A stretch of DNA of 64,000 bases from Armatimonadota bacterium (GTDB lineage: Bacteria; Armatimonadota; UBA5829; DTJY01): the NCBI GenBank assembly GCA_017993055.1, contig JAGONM010000008.1, positions 1-64,000 on the forward strand. Direction: 5' to 3'. The notes beneath the pieces are model-generated. The model did not search any database. It saw nothing but the letters and a program-made list of their open reading frames with translations, and was not told the DNA's origin. Of this stretch, positions 7,604 to 15,534 are shown in pieces. The position numbers were made by a program, and so were the translations under genes. Position 1 is the first letter of the stretch, and every line of letters begins with the position of its first letter.

Positions 7604-8417
7604 GAAACGCAACACGGTCAGGCGCGCGCTGGCGAGCCTCGGGGAGGCGCTTGCCCGCGAGATGGCCGGCGAGCGACCGTCAGAATCGCGGGTCTCGCGC
7701 ATCGAACCGAGGGCGAAGGCCGTCAGTTGTCTGATCCTGATCGTCGGAGCGACCCTGCTCCATGGATTGCTTACTCTCGCGGCCCTCGTGGTCGGCGCCG
7801 CGACTGCCGTCCTAGTGAGCGGCATCACGCCTGCCCGCCTGGGACGGATGTGGCTCGGCGTACCGATGTTCAGCCTCGCGATCGCTCTGCCGGCGACTCT
7901 CAACGTCGTCACCCCCGGAACGCCGGTCGTCACCCTTCTCGGCCCATTGAGCGTCACCACGGACGGACTGATCGTCGCTGGGCGGCTGGTCCTGCGCTCG
8001 ACGGCCTGCATCACTCTCGCGTTTCTCCTGGTCGCCACGACCGACCGGGCGTCGCTGCTCAACGGGCTGCGGCGACTTGGAATGCCCAGAGCATTCGGGA
8101 TGGTGCTGGCGATGATGCAGAGGTACCTCACCCTACTGCTGCGGTCGGCGGAGGAGATTCACCTTGCCAAGTTGAGCCGGACGATCGGCGGTCGGCCGCT
8201 CAGGGACGAGCACCGCTGGGTCGCGGCGGGAATCGGCAGCCTCTTCCGCCGGACGCACCGCCTCGCGCAGGAGACGCACAACGCGATGGTGTCGCGCGGG
8301 TACGACGGCGACATCCGCGTCGCGCGGGCGCCCGGCATCGGGGCGACGGACTTGCTCTGGCCGGCGATATCCCTCGCCGCGACGCTGGTTCTCATGAAGA
8401 CGGATGGGAGGTTCTAG
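7572..8417 (+). CDS. nikQ: Nickel ECF transporter transmembrane coupling subunit NikQ (CbiQ family)
   Basis: A 281-residue EcfT-type protein linking the S-component to the ATPase. Several hydrophobic helices lie between residues 50 and 150, then the cytoplasmic coupling region (HLAKLSRTIGG) and the CbiQ-typical AMVSRGYDGDIR near the C-terminus. The start is uncertain: TTG 7572 has a GGGCAGG site just upstream but overlaps nikN by 32 bases; an internal ATG at residue 31 is an alternative. It is followed after three bases by the ATP-grasp gene, not directly by the ATPase as usual. Confidence 0.9.
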   Translation: MRDARAKKSHRKRNTVRRALASLGEALAREMAGERPSESRVSRIEPRAKAVSCLILIVGATLLHGLLTLAALVVGAATAVLVSGITPARLGRMWLGVPMFSLAIALPATLNVVTPGTPVVTLLGPLSVTTDGLIVAGRLVLRSTACITLAFLLVATTDRASLLNGLRRLGMPRAFGMVLAMMQRYLTLLLRSAEEIHLAKLSRTIGGRPLRDEHRWVAAGIGSLFRRTHRLAQETHNAMVSRGYDGDIRVARAPGIGATDLLWPAISLAATLVLMKTDGRF

Positions 8418-8420
8418 AGC

Positions 8421-9704
8421 TTGCGCTACAGAGGCATTGAGTTCTCCACCGAGTCGAAGGCCCTGGTCTATCCGTCGGGGACCGTCGCCGGCTACGGCAT
8501 CATCCGATCGCTGGGAGAGGCCGGCGTCCCGGTAGTCGCACTCAGTCCCGGGCGGTGCGACAACCTCCGGTCAAGGTATGTCAGAGAGCGCCACATCGTC
8601 CCCAATCCCATCGAGGACCACGAGGCGTTCGTGCGATGGCTGATCGAGTACGGCAGGAACCAGAGAACGAGGCCCGCACTCGTCCTTGCCGAGGACCTGT
8701 ACGCTTACATCGCATCGCTCTACCGGGATGAGCTTGCGGAAGCAATCTCGTATCCTTATCTCAGCCCGGAGACGATGCGGCTCGTCTTCGACAAAGAGCC
8801 GATGCTCCGGCTGGCGGCGGAGATCGGCATACCCGTCCCCGAAACTGTGTTCCGCCCGGACGCAGCCGACATCGCAGGCTGGCAACGTTTTCCGGCGCTG
8901 GTGAAACCGCTGGTTTCGAGGTTCACGTTCGACGGAAGAAGACTGCTGGACGTCGTGAAGTTCCCCAAGGAGTTCGGCGGAAAGGCGATATATGTCGCAG
9001 ACGGCAAGGACCTGAAAGAGGCAGCCCGCCGGGTGTCGGACATGGGGATTGCTTGCCTGGTGCAGGAGTTCATCAGCGAGCCAAACCGCAGCCTGGTGAC
9101 CGCGCAGTTCGTGGCCGAAGTCGGTGGAAAGCTGCCGTCGGTACACACTGCACGCAAGGTCCGCCAGGAACCGGCGGACTTCGGGAAGGCATGCGTGTCG
9201 GTGTCTTGCTACATTCCCGAACTGCGTGAGATGGCCGAGAGGTTCTGCAAGGCAAGCGGATTCGTGGGTTCGGGCGGGATCGAGTTCATCCACAGCAATC
9301 GAGACGGGAAGTGGTACATGCTGGAGATAAACCCGCGCTACGTGTACCGGTGCGGGATGTGCGCCTTGAACGGCGTCAACCTGCCGCTTCAGCATTACCT
9401 TATCTGCACGGGACAGCCTCTCTTCGAAGCGCGCCAGCGAGACGGCCGGTACTGGATAGACATCGCCGGAGACCTTGCTGGGCTTCGATGGCGCAAAGGA
9501 AAGCCTGAATGGAAGCTGAGCGCGTGGGAGATCCTGAGGCCGTACCTGAGGTTCAACGAGGCCGTATTCAACTGGCAGGATCCCATGCCCGGGCTGTTCC
9601 GATACGCGAGATTGCCCGCAGGCAAGGCGAAGCGCGCCCTGTCGGGCTGCTTCCGCAAGCGCAGTTGCGAGGTCACGTCACCGACGAGGGAGGAGATTCC
9701 GTGA
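8421..9704 (+). CDS. ATP-grasp ligase-like protein inside the nickel operon
   Basis: A 427-residue protein resembling the predicted ATP-grasp family of COG3919 (from memory). The pre-ATP-grasp Rossmann-like domain spans residues 10-110 (VYPSGTVAGYGIIRSL), followed by PETMRLVFDK, ALVKPLVSR in the ATP-binding lobe and the metal-binding EFIHSNRDG/MLEINPRY segment near residues 290-305. Members join a carboxylate to an amine using ATP. Starts with TTG three bases after nikQ and overlaps nikO by four bases (GTGA), so it is co-translated with the transporter. Its substrate is unknown; synthesis or modification of a nickel ligand is one speculative role. Confidence 0.85.
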   Translation: MRYRGIEFSTESKALVYPSGTVAGYGIIRSLGEAGVPVVALSPGRCDNLRSRYVRERHIVPNPIEDHEAFVRWLIEYGRNQRTRPALVLAEDLYAYIASLYRDELAEAISYPYLSPETMRLVFDKEPMLRLAAEIGIPVPETVFRPDAADIAGWQRFPALVKPLVSRFTFDGRRLLDVVKFPKEFGGKAIYVADGKDLKEAARRVSDMGIACLVQEFISEPNRSLVTAQFVAEVGGKLPSVHTARKVRQEPADFGKACVSVSCYIPELREMAERFCKASGFVGSGGIEFIHSNRDGKWYMLEINPRYVYRCGMCALNGVNLPLQHYLICTGQPLFEARQRDGRYWIDIAGDLAGLRWRKGKPEWKLSAWEILRPYLRFNEAVFNWQDPMPGLFRYARLPAGKAKRALSGCFRKRSCEVTSPTREEIP

Positions 9705-10534
9705 GCGACGTCGTCTTCAAGGCGAGCGGCATCAGCTACTCCTACCCGGGCGGCGCGGCGGTGCTGAACGAGATCAGCTTCGAGGTGCGCCAAGGAGAAC
9801 GCGCCGCCATCCTGGGCGCGAACGCGAGCGGGAAGTCCACCCTGCTGCATCTGCTCGACGGCCTTTACTTCCCGTCGGAGGGACGCATCGAGGCGTTCGG
9901 CAGAGAACTGACTGAGGAGGGCGTCGAGACCCCTCCGTTCTCTCGGGAGTTTCGGCAGAAGGTCGGCTTCCTCTTCCAGAACTCGGATGCCCAGCTCTTC
10001 TGCTCGACCGTCGAGGAGGAACTTGCGTTCGGGCCGCTCCAACTGGGGCTTTCCGCCGAAGAGGTCGAGCACCGAGTAGATGAAACGCTCAGGCTTTTCG
10101 GCGTCGAACATCTCAGGCGCCGCTCCCCCGGCGCGCTGAGCGGCGGCGAGAAGAAGAAGATCGCGCTGGCCGGACTCGTGACGTGCAGCCCCGAGGTGAT
10201 CCTGCTCGACGAACCGAGCGCCGGGCTCGATCCTCGGACTCAGCAGTGGCTGGTGGAGTTCCTCGAAGTCCTGCACAAGGCGGGAATGACGTTCGTCACA
10301 TGCACGCACGACCTCGGGTTCGCGGCGGATGTCGCCGACCGGGCGCTGGTCCTCTCGGAGGACCACGGACTCGCGTACGACGGTCCGCTTAACGAAGCGC
10401 TCGACGATCTAGACCTGCTGCTCTCGGTGAACCTGATTCACGCGCACGCGCACCTGCACGACGGCGAGATACACGAACACCCGCACATGCACGACTTGAC
10501 GCACGAGCATCGCCATATGGGAAGTGACCGGTAG
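9701..10534 (+). CDS. nikO: Nickel ECF transporter ATPase NikO with a His-rich tail
   Basis: A 277-residue ABC ATPase: Walker A GANASGKST, Q-loop FLFQNSDAQLF (typical of CbiO/EcfA), signature LSGGEKKK, Walker B VILLDEP and the H-loop CTHDL. After residue 240 the tail carries about 13 His within 30 residues (HAHAHLHDG, HEHPHMHD, HEHRHM), likely binding nickel; such tails support nickel rather than cobalt transport. GTG 9701 overlaps the ATP-grasp stop. The longer open frame upstream is the shadow of that gene. Last gene of the nikR operon. Confidence 0.95.
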   Translation: MSDVVFKASGISYSYPGGAAVLNEISFEVRQGERAAILGANASGKSTLLHLLDGLYFPSEGRIEAFGRELTEEGVETPPFSREFRQKVGFLFQNSDAQLFCSTVEEELAFGPLQLGLSAEEVEHRVDETLRLFGVEHLRRRSPGALSGGEKKKIALAGLVTCSPEVILLDEPSAGLDPRTQQWLVEFLEVLHKAGMTFVTCTHDLGFAADVADRALVLSEDHGLAYDGPLNEALDDLDLLLSVNLIHAHAHLHDGEIHEHPHMHDLTHEHRHMGSDR

Positions 10535-10564
10535 AAACGAAAGGCTGTTGACGGAGAGATGACC

Positions 10565-13201
10565 ATGAGACTACTTGCGGCCTGCATTCTGTTTGCGCTC
10601 ATCCTCGCGACGCGGGTCTTGTCGGAGAACGCGGATCTTTCGGACTTGTCCGACTTGACCGGCTGGGAGGGGCTGACCCCCGACCCGGCGATGACTTACG
10701 GCGGCATGCCCGCGCCGAAGTGGGACCACGCGAAGGACGGGCACATCAGTACGGATCAGATCCCGCACGACTGGGTGAGGTTCAACTGCCTCGAGTTCGC
10801 GCTTCACTCGAACAAGGCGAGCGGCGGTGAGGTCGTGCTGGTGCTCGGCTCTGACACGCCCAAGTCACCGGAGCCGGACTACTTTATGAAGAAGATCAGG
10901 CTCAACTGGCAGGGCTGGAAGTCCTTCGCCATACCATACACGGAGTTCGGGATCGCCCGCTGTCCGGTAGGGTTCAGCGACATCCAGGCTTTCATGCTCG
11001 CCTCAGAGGGATGGGACCTTGAGCCCGATCGCTCCGTGGTGATGCACATCGCGGGTATCCGGCTCGGCCGCGTGCCGAGTCCCGGCATATCCGATGACGA
11101 GCTGTTCGCAATGCTGGATCTCGACCGTTCAGGGCTGGAGAAGGTCAGGGATGCGCATGACCCAGGGGCGAGGATGCACGAGTTAGCCGAGTACCTGCGA
11201 AGCCGCGAGACGCCGGCCTGGAAGTGGGACTGGCGTAGTGAGCCTGAACGTGAGGCGGATCCCTCGAGAGTCGATACCAGAGCCGCCGACAGGGTGCTCG
11301 CCCACGAGTTGTACAGCTGCAGCCACTACCACAAGTACGAGGGCGAGATTGACTGGACGCTCAACCCGATCAACTACCGCGAGTGGCCGTGGCAACTCTC
11401 CCGCCACAGGGATTGGACCGTCCTTGCCGACGCATATCGGCGGACGGGCGATGAGAAGTACGCGCGCGAGTTCGTTTTCCAGCTCATGGACTGGCTGGCG
11501 AAGTGCCCCGTGCCGACGACCGTCAGCGGGAACGTGTCGTACACCTGGCGGACAATCGAGGCGGGCATCCGGGCGGGGCAGTCGTGGATGGATACCTATC
11601 ACAAGTTCCTGATCTCGCCGTCGTTCACGGATGAGGCGGTCGTCGCGATGGTGAAATCGTTCGCGGAGCACGCGAGGCACCTGGCGAAGTACCCGACTAC
11701 CGGCAACTGGCTGGCGATGGAAATGAACGGCCTGATGCACGTCGGCGCCATGTTCCCCGAGTTCAAGGAGTCGGCCGAGTGGCGCAGGACGGCGATGGAG
11801 AAGACCTACGAGGAACTCGACCGCCAGGTCTACCCGGACGGCGCGCAGATCGAGCTTGCCACCGGATACCATCAGGTCAGTCTCGGCAACTTCATCTCGG
11901 CCTGGGAGATCGCCCACCTGAACGGCGTACCGGTGCCGGATGATTTCATTGCCAGGATCCAGAAGATGTACGACTACAACCTCTACGCCTCGATGCCGGG
12001 CGGAACGCTACCGGGCCTGAACGACTCAGGGCGAACCGACATCAGGGGGTCGCTGGCGAAGGCGTTCACGTTCTACCCGGACAGGAAGGACTACGAGTGG
12101 GTATCCACCGGAGGCAAGAGCGGAGAGAAGCCGTCCGTCGGCTCCATCGCGCTACCGTTCTCGGGCCAGATCGTGACGCGCTCGGGATGGGATGCGGACG
12201 ACCGCTACCTGTTGATGGACGCCGGTCCGTTCGGGTACGGCCACCAGCACGAGGACTCGCTCAGCTTCGTGATCTACTCGCACGGCAGGTATCACCTCGT
12301 TGACCCGGGCAACTACCCCTATGACAGCTCGGAGTGGCGCAAGTACGTGCTCTCCACGCGCGCCCACAACACCATCAGGGTGGACGGGGAGGACCAGCAC
12401 CGGCGCGACAAACCGAACCGGGCAGACTATGTGATCTCTAAGCCGCTGCCGAACAAGTGGATCGCGGGTGAGGGTTTCGACTACGCGTGCGGAAGCTACG
12501 CCGAAGGCTACGGACCCAGGAACGATACCAGAGTCGAACACACCCGGCATATCCTCTTCGTGAAACCCGAGTACTGGATCGTCACCGACTTCCTGACGCC
12601 GCAGGACGACAAACCCCACCGATACGACAGCATGTTCCACCTCGATGCCCCGGGCGTCACGGTTGACGGGTCATCTCTGTCAGTCGTCACTCAGAACAAG
12701 GAGTCGAACCTCGCGATCATCGCTCTTGCCGACGAGGGGCTCCGGCTCGAAGTCATCTCCGGGCAGGAGAAGCCGATCGTGCAGGGATGGATGCCCGCGG
12801 GCGGATACGACGTGCGTCCGATCCCGACGCCGACGTATTCCCGCGAGCAGTCCGGCCCGGCGAGCTTCGCGTATGTATTCTACCCGGTCGCGGAAGGCGT
12901 CGAGTGCCCGGTCAAGTCGGTCGAGAAGCTGGCGGTAACGGGCCGGGCAATGGGCCTGACAGTCCGTTTTGCGGACGGAAGGACCGACCACTTCGTGCAA
13001 CGCGTGAAGCCGGGGGCGAAGCTGCGGTTTCTGGACTTCGAGACCGACGCGCAGGCGGTACACGTCCGCATCGGCGCCGACGGCACCGCAAGGGCACTTC
13101 TGGCGGGCGGCTCGAGGATCACGCGCGGGGGAGCGGCTGTCGAGGCGGAGATACGACCGATCGAGGACCTGTCGAGGACCGAAGCGAGACACTCCTTCTG
13201 A
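10565..13201 (+). CDS. Heparinase II/III-family polysaccharide lyase-like protein, secreted
   Basis: An 878-residue protein with signal peptide (MRLLAACILFALILAT). An N-terminal beta-sandwich-like part (about 30-180) is followed by an alpha-helical toroid (about 230-490, NYREWPWQLSRH, AGIRAGQSW, GNWLAMEMNG) and the heparinase II/III beta domain with GYGHQHEDSLSF, LVDPGNYPY and RAHNTIRVDGEDQ. Such enzymes eliminate uronic-acid polysaccharides. ATG 10565 has GGAGA seven bases upstream; an ATG six bases earlier is too close to it. Near the N-terminus, a 9-bp repeat encodes SDLSDL. Confidence 0.9.
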   Translation: MRLLAACILFALILATRVLSENADLSDLSDLTGWEGLTPDPAMTYGGMPAPKWDHAKDGHISTDQIPHDWVRFNCLEFALHSNKASGGEVVLVLGSDTPKSPEPDYFMKKIRLNWQGWKSFAIPYTEFGIARCPVGFSDIQAFMLASEGWDLEPDRSVVMHIAGIRLGRVPSPGISDDELFAMLDLDRSGLEKVRDAHDPGARMHELAEYLRSRETPAWKWDWRSEPEREADPSRVDTRAADRVLAHELYSCSHYHKYEGEIDWTLNPINYREWPWQLSRHRDWTVLADAYRRTGDEKYAREFVFQLMDWLAKCPVPTTVSGNVSYTWRTIEAGIRAGQSWMDTYHKFLISPSFTDEAVVAMVKSFAEHARHLAKYPTTGNWLAMEMNGLMHVGAMFPEFKESAEWRRTAMEKTYEELDRQVYPDGAQIELATGYHQVSLGNFISAWEIAHLNGVPVPDDFIARIQKMYDYNLYASMPGGTLPGLNDSGRTDIRGSLAKAFTFYPDRKDYEWVSTGGKSGEKPSVGSIALPFSGQIVTRSGWDADDRYLLMDAGPFGYGHQHEDSLSFVIYSHGRYHLVDPGNYPYDSSEWRKYVLSTRAHNTIRVDGEDQHRRDKPNRADYVISKPLPNKWIAGEGFDYACGSYAEGYGPRNDTRVEHTRHILFVKPEYWIVTDFLTPQDDKPHRYDSMFHLDAPGVTVDGSSLSVVTQNKESNLAIIALADEGLRLEVISGQEKPIVQGWMPAGGYDVRPIPTPTYSREQSGPASFAYVFYPVAEGVECPVKSVEKLAVTGRAMGLTVRFADGRTDHFVQRVKPGAKLRFLDFETDAQAVHVRIGADGTARALLAGGSRITRGGAAVEAEIRPIEDLSRTEARHSF
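10640..10662 (+). repeat. 9-bp dispersed repeat cluster
   Basis: TCGGACTTG, TCCGACTTG and a partial third unit, in frame in the heparinase-like gene as SDLSDL just after the signal peptide. Same family as the clusters at 22000, 23564, 37831, 39551 and 42479. Confidence 0.75.
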
Positions 13202-13307
13202 CCCCGTATTACGGTGACGGCGATTAGTTGGCTGTGCGTTCACCGCTATGTTGTCCATTATCTATATCTGAGTCGGGATAGATATCTGAAATATCTTGCA
13301 GAACCGC

Positions 13308-13336
13308 TTTACACCCTCTCCGGCAGATGCTACACT
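13308..13336 (+). promoter_or_regulatory. Likely promoter of the cyanophycin-synthetase-N-like gene
   Basis: TTTACA (13308-13313), 17-base spacer, TACACT (13331-13336), 88 bases before the GTG start at 13425. The preceding intergenic sequence (13202-13307) is AT-richer than its surroundings and holds no gene. Confidence 0.55.
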
Positions 13337-13424
13337 GACGCAGGGACGACGGCATCGGTCGGCAGCCCTACAGCCGGGGGCGCTTCTTCCCGATACCTTA
13401 GGGTAGAAGGGACGGGTATTCCAA

Positions 13425-13946
13425 GTGAAAGTCATCGAGATACTCTTCTACGAGCGCAACAGGGTGAAGCTGGTCGTCGAGATGGGCGATCCGTACCGCT
13501 GTTCCACGGAGCACGCCCCGCACATACCCAGGCTGCTCTTCAAGCTCTTCCCGCATCTGTCTCGCCACCGATGCGACAATGAGAACGGCTACACTTTCCG
13601 CCGGGAATGTCAGGCCACCGAGATTCCCCACCTGCTCGAACACCTCATCATAGAGCTGCAGGGGCAGGTGCAGAAGTCGCGCGTCCTGAAGGGAGAGACG
13701 CAGTGGAACTGGAGGATAGACCCCAGGGGGCGGTTCCACGTCTACGTGGACTACGACAACGAGATGCTAGTCCTCGGGTCGATCCGCCTTGCGGAAAGAA
13801 TCATCAACGCCCTCGACGACCGGCAGATAGACCGGATTGACATGGACGAGGAGATGGCGCGCCTGAAGACGCTCGCCGACATGGGCAACGCGATCGCGGA
13901 AGCAGCCGCGATCGAAGAGGAGCCGAGGCAGGCCATCCCGGCGTAG
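13425..13946 (+). CDS. Stand-alone protein resembling the cyanophycin synthetase N-terminal domain
   Basis: A 173-residue soluble protein starting with GTG (MKVIEILFYERNRVKLVV). The central part (FRRECQATEIPHLLEHLIIELQ, then RGRFHVYVDYDNEMLVLGSIRLA) resembles the N-terminal region preceding the ATP-grasp domain of CphA1, where an EH-ELQ motif and a Y-V-YDNE stretch are conserved. No ATP-grasp or Mur-ligase part follows; the next gene is a sulfatase homologue. The C-terminal 40 residues are acidic. Function unknown; the family match is recognised by eye and is the main uncertainty. Confidence 0.6.
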   Translation: MKVIEILFYERNRVKLVVEMGDPYRCSTEHAPHIPRLLFKLFPHLSRHRCDNENGYTFRRECQATEIPHLLEHLIIELQGQVQKSRVLKGETQWNWRIDPRGRFHVYVDYDNEMLVLGSIRLAERIINALDDRQIDRIDMDEEMARLKTLADMGNAIAEAAAIEEEPRQAIPA

Positions 13947-14036
13947 TATCGGCGCCTCTCTTCGAAGGAGTTTGAGCCCCCACCGGCTAATTCAGAGTCG
14001 TGCCTGCGCGCCTCGCGAAGGCACGGAGGGGGCGTC

Positions 14037-15419
14037 ATGAACTTCATCTTCATCAACTCGGACTCATTCAGACGAGACAACCTCGATTGTTACGGGAACA
14101 ACTGGATTCAGACGCCGAACATCGACAAGTTCGCGCGAGAGTCGGTCGTCTTCGATCACGCATACACCGGCTCGTTCCCGACGGTACCGAACCGACGGGA
14201 CTTACTGACCGGCCGATACACATTCACCTACACCGACTGGGCTGCGCTCTCCAGCGAAGAGATCGTGCTCCCGCAGGTTCTCGGGAAGGCCGGCTACATC
14301 AGCTACATGATCCTCGACACGCCGCACGTCATCGCCAACGGGTACGGCTACGATCGGGGATTCAACGGATGGAACTGGATCCGCGGTCAGGAGGGCGACC
14401 GGTGGAAGACCCACCCGCGCGAGGTCAAGCTCCCGTGCGACGTGAAGAAGCTGCGAGGGGCGGATCGGACGACGTCCCAGTACCTGCGCAACGTGGCCGA
14501 CCGGCATGGCGAGGAGGACTACTTCGCGCCGATGACGATGGCCGGGGCGATGGATTGGCTCGATCACAATCACAAGCTCGACAAGTTCTTCCTCTACGTG
14601 GACACCTTCGACCCGCACGAGCCCTGGGACCCGCCGAAGAAGTACAAGGAGATGTACTGCGCGGGCTACAAGGGCGATGAGGTGATCTACCCGCTCTATG
14701 CGCCGCGCGGATTCCTGACGGATGCCGAACTGGAGCACATCCGCGGCCTCTATGCGGGCGAAGTGTCTATGGTCGATGCCTGGGTCGGCAAGCTCCTGAA
14801 GAAGATTGAGGACCTCGGCCTCATGGAGAACACGATGGTGATTTTCACGGCGGACCACGGCTTCTACTTCGGCGAGCACGGGCTGATCGGGAAGTTCGGG
14901 CCACTCTACACCGAGATTAGCCGCATCCCGCTGATCGTGCACCTGCCTGGAGTCGGTCCGGGCAGACGCGCGCAGTTCGTCCAGCCGTGCGACCTGATGC
15001 CGACTATCCTCGACCTGGCGGGCGTCGAGCACCCGGAGACGATCCAGGGGCACTCGCTGGTCGATATCCTTAAGGGCAGCCCGAGGCAGGTCCGGGAGTT
15101 CGCGGTGACATCAGGGGCGATCATCCATCCGCCGGTATCGGATGTGCCGTTGAACCTGGAGTCGTCGAACTGGGACCAGTATGCCCGCGCGCTCAAGGCG
15201 AGCACGATCGTGACCTACGAGTGGACGCTGATCGTCGGGGCCGGCGACCTCCAGCCGCAGATGTACCACAACCCGAGCGATCCGCACCAGAACGTGAACG
15301 TCTTCTCGGAGAACAAGGAAGTGGCGAAGAGGCTTCACGCGGGGTACATCGAGCTCCTGGAGTCGCTTGGCACGAAGGAGGAGTACATCGCTCCTCGGAG
15401 GGTGCTGCCGGGTGCTTGA
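14037..15419 (+). CDS. Sulfatase-like hydrolase lacking the formylglycine residue
   Basis: A 460-residue member of the alkaline phosphatase superfamily with sulfatase layout: metal ligand region NSDSFRRDN (residues 7-15), QTPNIDKFA, and TADHGFYFGEHGLIGK in the middle with the conserved Asp-His. The active-site motif, normally C/S-x-P-S-R, reads T49-V-P-N-R-R-D-L-L-T-G-R, so no formylglycine can form. There is no signal peptide, so it is probably cytoplasmic. It may be a phosphodiester or phosphonate hydrolase using Thr as nucleophile, or inactive. It lies between polysaccharide-degradation genes. Confidence 0.85.
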   Translation: MNFIFINSDSFRRDNLDCYGNNWIQTPNIDKFARESVVFDHAYTGSFPTVPNRRDLLTGRYTFTYTDWAALSSEEIVLPQVLGKAGYISYMILDTPHVIANGYGYDRGFNGWNWIRGQEGDRWKTHPREVKLPCDVKKLRGADRTTSQYLRNVADRHGEEDYFAPMTMAGAMDWLDHNHKLDKFFLYVDTFDPHEPWDPPKKYKEMYCAGYKGDEVIYPLYAPRGFLTDAELEHIRGLYAGEVSMVDAWVGKLLKKIEDLGLMENTMVIFTADHGFYFGEHGLIGKFGPLYTEISRIPLIVHLPGVGPGRRAQFVQPCDLMPTILDLAGVEHPETIQGHSLVDILKGSPRQVREFAVTSGAIIHPPVSDVPLNLESSNWDQYARALKASTIVTYEWTLIVGAGDLQPQMYHNPSDPHQNVNVFSENKEVAKRLHAGYIELLESLGTKEEYIAPRRVLPGA

Positions 15420-15534
15420 GGCAGCGAGCCTCGTCACACGCAACACCCGACGCAGCCACCGACAAACACATCGGCGGCGCCCTGACAAGCCTGCCCCTCG
15501 CACGTGATGAAGGGACGGAAAGGACGCATGCGAT

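Noticed and set aside
10183-10392. Small frame inside nikO
   Set aside because: Shadow frame of the ATPase gene; no start signal and Arg-rich composition.
13261-13296. AT-rich inverted stretch (TATCTATATC / GATAGATATC) before the CphA-N-like gene
   Set aside because: Imperfect and short; no evidence of an operator or origin beyond local AT richness.
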